Assembly: GCF_009905375.1 (NCBI RefSeq)
Contig: NC_133650.1
Coordinates: 289,094,423 to 289,158,422, forward strand
Source: Apium graveolens
Lineage: Eukaryota > Streptophyta > Magnoliopsida > Apiales > Apiaceae
DNA: 64,000 nucleotides
Direction of reading: 5' to 3'
Shown here: piece after piece, positions 42,023 to 52,535 of the stretch
Numbering within the stretch: position 1 is the stretch's first letter
Layout: each line of letters opens with the position of its first letter
Translations under genes and position numbers: made by a program
Notes under the pieces: generated by a model
Databases searched by the model: none
Told to the model about the DNA's origin: nothing
The model's input: only the letters and a program-made list of their open reading frames with translations

Positions 42023-44437
42023 TCAAGTTGATTTTGGTACCCAAGTTTCCTTGGGTCCATTCATGTTAGCCTTTCTCCTAGACTTCATTCCTCCTGCATC
42101 TTTAGACTTAGGTAACTTTGAGTCAACCTTGATCTTAGATGTAGTTGGTTGAGGTGTAGGGTTAGTCACAGAATCATTTAGCACATTTGGAATTTGATAA
42201 GGCATGGATTGTGCAAACATGTTATTCCACATAGGCATATTGTATGGCATCTGAGGCATACTAAATGCAGCAAGATAAGGATTGTTAAAATATGGCATGT
42301 TTGCAAAATGTGCATAAGGATTCTGTTGAGACATAACAGGCATAGCATGCAGAGGTGATGCAGACATATTAGGCATGGAAGAGGGTACAGGTATGGGAGT
42401 TTTCTTAATAGATTTGCAATTAGCAGATAGATGATTAACACTATTACAATGCACACAGCTTTTTCTAGGAGCATACTTATCAGGTGTGTAATTGTTATGT
42501 TTGTTAACCCCTACCTTCCCATTTCTATTAGATTTCCTTTTAGTTTCCTTTTTATCCTCAACCACTTTGAGCCTATTCTTTAACTGTTCTAAGGTCATGT
42601 GTCCTATATTCACCTTACTGAAATCTTTGGATGTGCTTGCTTCTTCTTTGACAAAGTTCTTGGAAGTTGAACCAAACTTTTTGTTGAGTTTCTTTAGATT
42701 TTCACTTTTAGAAACATCTGCCTATTTTAATTGAGGAACCTTCAACGGATGCTCCTTTTCTTCCTTCAACGGATAATTTTCATCATCCGTTGATTCCACA
42801 TCCGTTGACAGCCCATCAATTAATTCCATTTTCTTTTTGTTTTTATCCCAGGCAGCCTCACAAAATGATTCAATTCCTTGTACCTTGACAATTTGAGCAC
42901 TAATATCCCTAGATGTCTTCCAGGCTTTAATCACCTCTTGCTCTCTCTCTAATTGATTAGAAAGTATTTCTACTTTCTTAACAGATTCAGCTAGTTCATT
43001 TTCAACAGATATACAATGTAGCTTAGTTTTCTCTAGGTCAATCAACTTATCTTCTAACACAGCATTTCTATTACTTAAAAACAGATTGTTCTCTTTAATC
43101 CTACTATTTTCTTTAGCAAGAGATTTAAGAGACACACGCAAGTGATACAATTCAGTAGACATGTCATTAAAAGCATCATTGCACTCTTCTTTAGTAAGCT
43201 GTGTTAAATCAGTAGTGATTACCTGGTTGCTTGATGAACTAACTTCATTTTCCTCAGAATCAGCCATGAGAGCCAAGTTGACATATTCCACATCTTCATC
43301 CTCTTCTTCTCCATCAGCTGCCCAGTCTTTTTCTTGTGTAATGAAAGCCTTCTCCTTTTGCTTGAGCATATCAAAATATTTCTTTTTGTAATCTACTTGG
43401 TCAAATTTCTTCTTTTCAGTAGTTGGCTTTCTGCACTCACTTGCAAAGTGTCCACTTATACCACAATTGAAACACTTGAACTTGGATTTGTCCACCATGT
43501 TCTTATGAGGTTTAGTGGCTCTAATGTTTTTCTTAAATTTCATCTTTGCAAATCTTCTGGACAGAAATGCAAGATGCTCATCAATACCATCAGAGTCATC
43601 TTGGCTGGAGTTGTCTTCATTCTCAGCAACTTGCTCCTTACCCTTGCTTGATTCTGATTTGCTTGTGCCATCTTTGGAGTTTAATGTTGATCTCACAGTT
43701 TCTTGTCTGCATTCTTTCTTATTTTCAGCTACCAAGGCAACTGAACCTCCTTTCTTTCTTCCCTTCTCCAATACCTCATCCTGTTCCAGCTCTAGTTTAT
43801 AAGTCTTCAAGATTCCATATAATCTTTCAAGAGTGAAGTCCTTATAATCTTGAGAGTTTCTCAAGGAGACAGTCATGGGTTTCCATTCCTTTGGCAAGGA
43901 TCTTAAAATTTTAAGATTTGAATCCTTCACCTGGTACACTCTACCATACAGCTTCAGTCCATTCAACAGCTTTTGGAATCTATTGAATGTGTCATTTAAA
44001 GATTCATTTTCTTCAAAATGAAAATACTCATACTGTTGAATGAGAAGCTGCATTTTGTTTTCTTTTACTTGTTCTGTACCTTCACACAGTAGCTGAACTG
44101 TGTCCCAAACCTCTTTGGCAGTTGTGCAATTTATCACATTATCAAACATATCCTTGTCAAGACCATTAAACAAAATGTTCATAGCATTCTTATCCTTGTG
44201 GACTTCTTCTATGTCTTTCATTATCCATTCTGCTCTAGGTTTTGGAATGGATTGACCAACAACAATTGTGGCTGTAGCAACTGTGGCTACTTTGTGGGGA
44301 ATGTGAGGACCATTTTCAATGCAGTTTACATAACCTTCATCTTGGGAGAGTAGATGAAAGTGCATTTTCACCTTCCAATGGTGATAACTGTCTTTGTCAA
44401 GAACTGGGATTTTTACTCCAATATCCTTCTTACTCAT
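42023..44437 (-). pseudogene. B gag, one internal stop
   Basis: Start at 44437 (MSKKDIGVKIPVLDKDSYHH), a copia-type UBN2 Gag. Knuckle CFNCGISGHFASECRK is near residue 325, followed by acidic and coiled-coil segments. A TAG near 42719 (compatible with CAG-to-TAG) splits it; the frame then continues to the TGA at 42023-42025. A second cysteine cluster, CVHCNSVNHLSANC, lies in that part. It ends TWVPKST, directly before the protease. Four TCAACGGAT words lie at 42742-42808. Apart from the TAG it looks functional. Confidence 0.8.
42742..42808. repeat. TCAACGGAT words inside B gag
   Basis: Four words, two in each orientation. Coding-strand readings include H-P-L, Y-P-L, S-T-D and S-T-D. Confidence 0.9.
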
Positions 44438-44480
44438 CTTTGTTAGTTTCCAAGAACTTTAAACTCTTTGTATGTCAAGA

Positions 44481-44496
44481 GCCTGCTCTGATACCA
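44481..44496 (-). promoter_or_regulatory. B primer-binding site (initiator tRNA-Met)
   Basis: Minus strand TGGTATCAGAGCAGGC, two bases from the LTR end. Confidence 0.9.
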
Positions 44497-44850
44497 ATTG
44501 TTATTCCTAGTGAACTAACAATGAGATTTACAGAAGGGGGGTTGAATGTAAATCTCAAAACTTTTTCAAGTTTTGAGCAGTTTCAAAGGCTGTGTGTTTA
44601 AGATAAACAAGTGTGTGAATTGCTTTAAGCTAATACAGACAGATATATATTCAAGCACAAAAGTACAGAACACAACAGACCTTAAAAACTTTTCTGGTGG
44701 ATTTGTTGTTCCACCAGAGATGGTATTTCAGAAAATCTGTGATTCAAGAAGTTGATCACAGCTACATCCTAGTACAAACTAGATAATTTTTCTCAAGATT
44801 TTTCTAAACAGCTCTGGAAAAATTATATCTAATTACTAGCTGCTACTTGG

Positions 44851-44858
44851 TTTATATA
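44851..44858 (-). promoter_or_regulatory. TATA box of the B 5' LTR
   Basis: Minus strand GTTATATAAACCAAG, preceded in U3 by the ATCCGTTGA cluster. Confidence 0.6.
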
Positions 44859-45097
44859 ACACCAAGTTTACAAGTGAAGACAAAGATAAAAAGTACAATA
44901 ATAAAATAAGTTCTCCACTTGTTTCTTCTCCATTTTACTCCAGTGCATTGTTGACTATTGCCTCTTTATACTAGAGTAGAACGACTGCTTTTTCTGATGT
45001 TCCTGAAATAGGCTACCACATCTCAGTTGTCTCTGTCAACCCATGTGCCTCTAATTGTAGGTACAACTACCACTTGTCAACTGCTATTTAACAGAAC

Positions 45098-45477
45098 ATC
45101 CGTTGAAGCCTTCATCCGTTGATGCTTTATCCGTTGATGTGTTAGCAGTTGAAGCTCTATCCGTTGATGCACTCATCCGTTGAAGGATGTATCCGTTGAA
45201 GCTTTAGAGACATCCGTTGAAGCTTTGTTTCTCATCCGTTGAAGGTCTTTAAGTTATCCGTTGACACCATTTCATTTATATAAAATTACAAGGCATGAAA
45301 TATTTACAATTGGCCTTCCTATCTGCATATCCTTTAGTAGTCAACATGACTTATAATTTCCCTCAACATTTAAGAATTATATCTCAAATTCAGAGACTGA
45401 AATGTGCTACAACACTAGACTTATTTCTAAGTAAAGCTACACCATCAACGGATAGCCAAAGTGGTCTTATCCGTTGA
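45098..45477. repeat. TCAACGGAT/ATCCGTTGA cluster in B 5' LTR
   Basis: Eleven words, one more intact than in the 3' LTR, otherwise matching in order and orientation. Confidence 0.9.
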
Positions 45478-45552
45478 GGCTACAAACACTAGATTTCTAC
45501 TTAAGTGTTTTGTTAAACATATCATCAAACTAATGCACATATATTCCTAACA

Positions 45553-46383
45553 GCAGTATTGAGAGAAAAGCTGGAGAAGAATGAAGTGAAGCTAAAATCC
45601 TTCAAAAATGCTTCTGATTTGATTGGCCAATATCATGAAAAGAACAAGCTATGTGCAAACATTACCATTGGTCTTGATTATGAGGATTTGAACAACAAGA
45701 GGAAGTCTATCAGTGACAAAGGGAAATCAACTGAAAATGAAGATGTTCCAATCATTTTGAAGAAAGTTGAATCACCTTTGTTAAAGGCATGTGAAGTGAA
45801 CTTCAGTGAATAAGAGTTGATCATCAAACAGGAGATAGCTGATGAGGACAAGGAAAAGAAAAATGATGAAACAACTCAGTCTTCCATCTCTGTTGAAACA
45901 CCAAAATCCAATCAAGAAATTAATGAGCCTGTGAAGGAGATTAAAGCTAAACAGGTCAAAAAGTTAAAGAAGAATAGAAATGGAAAGATTGGGATAAACA
46001 AAAGCAATAATTTTGCTTATGTTGCAGATGCTCCTAGGAAGAGGTGTGAGAATTGTGGATCAATGAATCACCTAACTCATCTTTGTAAAAAGACTGTTAG
46101 CAATTCACCTGAAGGAGTCTGCAAGTACAATGAAGCTAAGGCAAATGATCCCTATTCATTCTGTGATAAGTTTGACTGCATTCCCTGCAACATGAAAGTG
46201 ATGAAGAGTTGCTATAAATTGAGAATTGATCTCATAGAATCAAAAGTTGGTTCTATATCTGAAAGGGAAAATGCTCAACAGTCTATGAATTCCATTTTAT
46301 CTCAAAATTCTCATTCTACTTCTGCAAAATCAGTTAACAAGAAGAAAGTGCCCAACACAGCTTGGGTAGCTAAACACACTTAA
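45553..46383 (+). pseudogene. A gag, C-terminal part
   Basis: It resumes A's gag directly after the target duplication: coiled coil (REKLEKNEVKLKSFKNASDL), a stop at 45811-45813, then a basic region and a second cysteine cluster CENCGSMNHLTHLC. It ends TAWVAKHT before a TAA, the same relative end as in B. Confidence 0.85.
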
Positions 46384-47940
46384 TCCTCATTGTGTGCAGG
46401 GCAAAAGGAAAAAGGTCATATGGATCATTGATAGTGGATGTTCCAGGCATATGACAGGTGATAAGGCCTGCTATCACAATTCGAGGAGATGGCTGGCCCT
46501 TTGGTGACCTTTGGAGACAACATCAAAGGATTCACAATGGGATATGGCAAGATTGTTTCTGGAAATGTTGTCATTGAACATGTAGCACTAGTTGCTGGAT
46601 TAGAAGTAAATATTCTAAGTATTAGTCAATTTGCAAATAGAGGTTTTTAAGTTGTTTTCAACAAATAAGATTATGCTTTTATTAGCAAAAAGACTGGTGA
46701 AATTGCTCTTATGGGAGTAAGAAAGGGAAGCTTGTTTGTTGCAGACTTAGACTCAACAAATAAGAAAGGAGTGTATTGTTTCTACACCAAGGCATCAGAA
46801 GAGCAAAGCAAACTGTGGCATAAAAAGCTATCTCACTTGAATTTCAAAGCAATCAACACCTTAGTCAAGAAGGAGCTTCTGAGAGACATGCCCAATCTGG
46901 AATTTACTCAACTGGAAGCTTGTTAGAAAGGAAAGATGAAAAGATCAAGTCACAAGTCAAAATCTGTGAATTCCATAAGTGCACCTCTGCAACTTATTCA
47001 CATGGACTTGTTTGGGCCAGTAAATGTCTTGTCCATTTCAAGGAATAAATATGCCCTTGTCATGGTTGATGATTTTTCAAGATACACTTGGGTTGAGTTC
47101 ATGTACTCTAAAGATGAAACTCCAAACATTATAATTGAGCACATCAAGAAAATTGAGAAGCAAGCTGAAGGAAAGGTTAGTGTGAAAAGATTGAGAAGTG
47201 ATAATGGAACAGAATTCAGAAACTCAACATTAAGCGAATTCTGCAAAAGCAAAGGCATTGTTCAAGAATTTTCAGCAGCTAGAACATCTCAACAGAATGG
47301 AGTAGTTGAGAGGGAAAATAGAACATTGGTTGAAGCTGCTAGAACTTTGCTACAAGATGCTCAGTTGCCAACTAGTTTTTGGGAAGAGGCTGTTAATACT
47401 GCATGCTACACTCAAAACAGATATCTCATCAACAAAGTTCATGGCAAATCACCCTACTCAATCATGTCTAACAGGAAGCCTACAGTGAAGCATCTACATA
47501 TGTTTGGAAGCAAGTGTTATATTCTAAAAGACAACTCTGAATATGAGGCAAAATTTGACTCTAAAGTTTTTGAAGCAATTTTTCTGGGATATTCATTGGA
47601 AAGAACAGCCTATAAAGTTTATGTGATTGATCAAAAGAAAATTATGGAAAGCACAGATGTGACTTTTGATGATGACAAGTGTCCAGGCTTGGAATGCCTT
47701 GATATAAATGATGCTGAAGCCCTTGCATTTGGAAATCTAACCATTGATAGTGATTCTGATGAGGAAGATGAAGTTGTGACACAACAAGTGACAAATGAAG
47801 AAACCTCTGAACAAAATCATGGAAATGAAAGCTCTCTTCAAATACCTGAATTTGATGGCACAAACTCAGGGGGAGAAGGAGAAAATGGAAATGACAGTCA
47901 TGGTAATACTGAAGAAAATGATGAAGGCACTAGTCAATAG
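46384..47940 (+). pseudogene. A pol: protease and integrase, disrupted
   Basis: The protease active site ([13 protein letters not shown]) is at about 46418-46456. A frame loss at about 46475 and stops near 46650-46670 break the protease-to-integrase segment. Integrase shows [20 protein letters not shown], a stop at 46923-46925 within the zinc-finger end, then [19 protein letters not shown] and [11 protein letters not shown]. The frame ends at a TAG at 47938-47940. Confidence 0.85.
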
Positions 47941-49596
47941 ACACACACCAGAAAGTGGGATAGGAGTCATACAGTAGAAGCTATTATTGGTGATCCCTCA
48001 GCTGGTGTGAGAACTAGAAGTGCAACTGCTAATGAATGCCTACATACATATTTTCTTTCTCAAGTAGAGCCCAAGAAAACTGAAGAAGCCCTAATGGATC
48101 CTGACTAGATGTGTGCCATGCAGGAGGACCTGGATCAGTTTGAGAGAAATAAAGTTTGGAAATTAGTCCCTGCATCAAAGAACAGAAGCATAATTGGAAC
48201 AAAGTGGGTGTACAGGAACAAAATGGATAAAAATGAAATTGTTACTAGAAACAAAGCAAGGCTGGTTGCTAAAGGCTACTCACAAGAAGAGGGAATTGAC
48301 TATGATGAGACTTTTGCTCCTGTTGCAAGACTAGAAGCAATAAGAATTTTTCTGGCATTTGCTGCACACTCAAATTTTAAGGTGTATCAAATGGATGTCA
48401 AGAGTGCTTTTCTCAATGGTGAACTAGAAGAAGAAGTTTATGTGCAACAGCCACCTGGCTTTGAAGATCCAGAATTTCCTAACTTTGTTTACAAATTACT
48501 TAAGGCTCTATATGGATTGAAACAGGCACCAAGAGCCTGGTATGACACACTTTCAGAATTTTTACTCAAACATGGTTTTACCAGAGGTACTATTGATAAG
48601 ACTCTCTTCTACAAGAAGCATGGTGAAGATATGATCCTGGTTCAAATCTATGTGGATGATATCATCTTTGGATCTACAAATGAAAAGCTTTGTCAAAGAT
48701 TCTCTAGGCTAATGCAGAGTGAGTATGAAATGAGCATGATGGGAGAATTGAGTTACTTCCTTTGCCTTCAAGTTAGTCAAAGAAGTGATGGTATTTTCAT
48801 TAGCCAAACCAAATATGTGAATGACTTATTGAAGAAATTTGGTATGGTGGATAGCTCATCAGCATCTACACCAATGTCTACTGCAACCAAGTTGGATGAA
48901 GACAAGAAAGACAAAAGTGTGGATATTTCAAGCTATAGAGGGATGATTGGATCATTACTATATTTGACTGCTAGTAGACCAGACATCATGTTTGCTACTT
49001 GTCTATGTGCCAGATTTCAAGCCAATCCAAAGGAATCACATTTGATGGCTGTCAAAAGGATTTTCAGATACTTAAAGGGAACTCCAAACTTGGGATTATG
49101 GTATCCTAAGGGAACTGGTTTTGAAGCTGTTGGATACACAGATGCAGATTTTGCTGGATGCAGGGTTGATAGGAAAAGTACTAGTGGAAGCTGTCAATTT
49201 CTTGGTCAAAGACTTGTGTCCTGGTATAGTAAGAAATAACAATTTGTGTCAACTTCCACAGCTGAGGCTGAATATCTAGCTGCTGGAAGTTGTTGTGCTC
49301 AGGTGCTTTGGGTTAGAAATCAGCAAATGGACTATGGTCTAGTGTTACACAAAATTCCTATTATGTGTGACAATACTAGTTCCATATCTATAGTAGCTAA
49401 TCCAGTTAATCATTCTAGAACAAAGCACATTGATGTTAGGTACCATTTTATCAGGGAACATGCTGCAAATGGTACCATTGAGCTCATTTTTGTTCCAACA
49501 GAGAAACAATTTGCTGACATTTTTACTAAATCTTTGGATGAAGCAACCTTCACTAGACTTGTGAGTGAAATTGGAATGCTCAATTCTTCATCCTAA
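47941..49596 (+). pseudogene. A pol: reverse transcriptase and RNase H, disrupted
   Basis: After TAGs at 47938 and 48106 the RT runs open from 48109: [34 protein letters not shown], and YVDD at 48649-48660. RNase H contains [16 protein letters not shown], a TAA at 49237-49239, then [14 protein letters not shown] and ADIFTKSLDEATFTR. It is close in sequence to B pol. The lesions are nearly all C-to-T or G-to-A type nonsense changes. Confidence 0.9.
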
Positions 49597-50848
49597 GGCA
49601 AGAACTCAGCTAATGTTTTGCAGCAGATTAATTTATAATAAATCAACCCAGTTTGATTTAATTGGAAATTAACTGAAATATGAATTATAAATATTTCAGA
49701 ATTTCTGTATATTTATTTTTCTTTAAAAACTCAAAAATTAACTTAGAATATTTCAAAATTCTAAGTAAACTGCTTAGCTGTAAATTTACATCTTAAATGT
49801 GTAAAATTAACACAAGGCAGAAAAACAGTACTCAAAGGTATAGAGAACTGAGTTCTCGATAAGTCAAAATGACTTATCGACAAGTCATTTTGGAGTTCTC
49901 GAGTGAGTCCTCGATAAGTCAATTTACAGACTTCTCGAATGACTTCTCGATAAGCTCTATTATGACTTATCGATAAGACCATGTAGAGTTCTCTAATAGT
50001 GTTAATTCAGAGAGTTCTCGACAAGAATATTTTGAGATTTATCAATAACTCAGAACTAAAATAATTTAATTCAATGAATTATTTTAGACAAATACTTTTG
50101 GAAAATTTATTCTGATTTCAATTTGATTTAATTCAAATAAATTAGAAGTATTTCAGTCCTTTTTGGACAAACTAGGCATTTATCAGAGTTCTCGATAAGT
50201 CACTTGACTTCTCGAATGTACCTTTTTCATATTTAAAATTGATTCTCGATAAGTTTAATATCAAATGTTTATTTGACTTCTCGATAAGTATTTTACTTTT
50301 TCTATAAATACCCAGACTTCTCCATTAATATTAACTTAGAATTTCTCAAAATTCTAAGTAAACTGAATATTTATTACGTCATATCCTCAGTATGTGAACT
50401 TAATAAATAACAGATCAAAAGAAGCAAAAAGTATAAAAAACTGAACAAATTTAATTCATAAATTATGTTCATAAAAATACTTTTGACACACTTAGTCTCT
50501 AAATTTCTCTGACTTATTGACACATTTACATGCTTATATGATTTCTTGCTTACGTGGAAAATGTTAGTCCAATGTTAGTAGACTAGTACATTATTTGTGT
50601 TGCTTTACGTATGCTGATAGTGATAATTTTATCTGATTGCTTGCTGATAGGGAGAGTTACTTTTTGTGTAGGGAGTACACGCTTATTTACATGGGGAATA
50701 GTTACTCTTTAAAATAAACTAATATTCTTGAGTACTTGCATGGGGGAATAGTCACTAGTCATTTCTAGCTGTGTAGTAGGCTTATGTGATTATTACTCCT
50801 ATTATCCGGGTAACTCAAGAGTCTCTTGATTTCTATCTTTACTACCTC
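49597..50848. other. A post-pol region with TCGATAAGTC words
   Basis: No coding frame is supported. From 49840 to 50290 it holds about nine copies of CTCGA(T/C)AAGTC in both orientations, some as palindromes (GATAAGTCAAAATGACTTAT near 49857, and CTTATCGATAAG near 49968). The words precede the accessory-ORF promoter at 50849. Confidence 0.75.
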
Positions 50849-50856
50849 TATAAATT
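50849..50856 (+). promoter_or_regulatory. Internal TATA box for the A accessory ORF
   Basis: CCTCTATAAATTAAAAC lies 106 bp upstream of the ATG at 50955. A strongly C/T-rich leader follows (CACTCTTTATCACTCATCAC). Confidence 0.6.
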
Positions 50857-50954
50857 AAAACGCTTCACTCTTTATCACTCATCACTCTCCTACTCTCAAC
50901 AAAAACATCAAATTTCTAACTCACCTTCTGTTCATCTCTCTTTCTCTCATTCAA

Positions 50955-51323
50955 ATGGATGTTCCAGTCTTCTGCAGACTTGTTAATGAAGTTTATCAAC
51001 CGGTCCATCATTTGGACGATGATCAAGAGTATTTTGATCCTTTCGGACTTCATGTCCACCTCAAGGGGGTTGTTTACAGCCCCTTTGATATTCCACTTGA
51101 GGTCTTTTACGAACTCTCGTGGGATGATCAAATCGACATTCCTTTCTTTGAGATGGAAGCCTCTTTTGAGCAGGAGAGGCGAGCCAGGGTGGCTGAAGAG
51201 CAACGTCTTGCTGCTTTGGAGTTGCAGAAGAGGATCATCTCTCTTGCACACTCCATGTCCACATCTTACCAGCGCAGGGCAAGGAGGTTGGAGGCTGAGA
51301 AGAAGAAGTCTAAATTAGAGTAG
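50955..51323 (+). CDS. A accessory protein (122 aa), unknown
   Basis: Starts MDVPVFCRLVNEVYQPVHHL, with a conserved-looking first half containing FDPFGLHVHLKGVVYSP. The second half is a charged helix (FEQERRARVAEEQRLAALEL and RRARRLEAEKKKSKLE) likely to form a coiled coil with a basic tail. It occupies the same position as the B accessory ORF (after pol, own TATA box, motif cluster upstream). I see no sequence similarity between the two. I do not recognise a family; it could be a truncated version of a longer accessory protein. Confidence 0.55.
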   Translation: MDVPVFCRLVNEVYQPVHHLDDDQEYFDPFGLHVHLKGVVYSPFDIPLEVFYELSWDDQIDIPFFEMEASFEQERRARVAEEQRLAALELQKRIISLAHSMSTSYQRRARRLEAEKKKSKLE

Positions 51324-51840
51324 TTAGGATTAGGATTTACTTAATCTGCATCTTAATGTACTCTGTGTTTAATATTAATGAAATTATCTTCTTCTTTATC
51401 AATTTGTTTTTGTTTCTTGATTATTTATGTCATGATTGCCTTGTGTTTACAAATTAATTGATTATCAGTTTTCCTGTCATAATGCTTGCAATTGCATGTC
51501 TCAATGGTTATGCCTAATCAATATGCTTGCAACTGCATGTCTCAATGGTTATGCCTAATCAATACAGATAAATATGTTCAATGCATTACAGGTTCAACAC
51601 AATCCACTCAGACAATAACAGGACATTCAAGTTTCAATCAACATGTATTTGTGTTAAATTGCAGCTAAAACATTTCAAAACCAAACTGCAGTTTACCCAG
51701 GCACATCAACACAAATACAAACTCAAACACAATCCCACTCAGGTCACTCTCAAAACGAACCTGTTTTATAAAAGGACAAAATCCCCAAAATGTTCTTCAG
51801 TTGTTCTGATTGTTTGAGAAAAAGGAACTGGTATTACAAC
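51324..51840. other. A region downstream of the accessory ORF
   Basis: Non-coding, with a 41-bp tandem repeat at 51482-51563 and A-rich sequence near the C insertion point. Confidence 0.45.
51482..51563 (+). repeat. 41-bp tandem repeat (two copies)
   Basis: Units starting ATGCTTGCAA(T/C)TGCATGTC at 51482 and 51523 with a single difference. Confidence 0.9.
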
Positions 51841-52527
51841 TGTAATATCCAGGATATATCGTGTAATTATTTTTGCTATTAAATAATTATTATATGTGTT
51901 CATTATCTATTCTGTGAATTATTTGTTAAGTATTAAATGTGTTTGGATGCTTAAAAATATTATTAATTGAGTATTTTAATTTTTTTATATGTCCAAAATA
52001 AAATATAGATAATTGTCAAATCTTCCTAATTATTTTTATGTTGATTTATGATTTTATAGGAAATATATGAATTCTATAAAATCTTTTTTTTTCCGGGTAT
52101 TTAAAATCTATTTTTATAAAAACGGGAACCAACACCGTTATCCGTTTTTACGTTTTTAGAACCCGAAACTCTTCCGAGAACTCCTTCCTAATCTAATTGT
52201 AATATTCCGAGCATTTTCCATGTTTTGACTTTTTCGATCCAACGTACGGTTTGTCCTGCGCGGGTCCCGGCACAACATTTTCGATAAAATATTCGTTTCG
52301 GTAAATCAATAAAACTCGTATTTTCGATAAACGGGAGCTTTTTATTAAATTATCACAATTATCACTTCGTAATACGTGTAACCAGGCACTGAGACCAAGA
52401 CCGCAGTACAAATTGTACTGATTTGGATAATTATCTCGAAAAACCGGTACCATTTGAATCAATTTTTATAAATAAACGTACCATTTTATATCCGGAATGA
52501 TCCAACGGGATACTAATTTCCCGTAAT

Positions 52528-52535
52528 TATAAATA
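52528..52535 (+). promoter_or_regulatory. TATA box of the C 5' LTR
   Basis: AATTATAAATAGCCTC; the same site recurs at 61684-61691 in the 3' LTR. Confidence 0.6.

Larger units (their letters stand above)
32403..45552 (-). mobile_element. B: complete, young Sirevirus-like copia element (13.15 kb)
   Basis: Both LTRs, primer site, gag, an uninterrupted 1106-codon pol, an uninterrupted ~1.5-kilocodon accessory ORF and polypurine tract are present on the minus strand. It is flanked by a perfect 5-bp target duplication inside A's gag. The LTRs differ at about a dozen positions in 1055 (around 1%), so insertion is recent. One nonsense codon in gag (near 42719) is the only clear lesion in the main frames. 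Length and an extra ORF after pol fit the Sirevirus/Maximus branch. Confidence 0.9.
44499..45552 (-). repeat. B 5' LTR (right)
   Basis: Nearly identical to 32403-33457. Its TATA box (44851-44858) would drive the minus-strand transcript. The TCAACGGAT words recur at 45098-45477, including one (45445) that has mutated in the other LTR. Confidence 0.9.
29462..51840 (+). mobile_element. A: Sirevirus-like Ty1/copia element, interrupted by B and C
   Basis: LTR 29462-30794, primer site, gag (30844-32402 continuing at 45553-46383), pol (46384-49596), an accessory-ORF region (49597-51323), then interruption by element C at 51841. The rest of A should lie beyond the right edge. Element B sits in gag and is flanked by the duplicated target gcagt, which exactly explains the broken frame. 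Stops in gag and pol show A is no longer autonomous. Left of its LTR lies copia internal 3' sequence rather than unique DNA. Confidence 0.85.
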
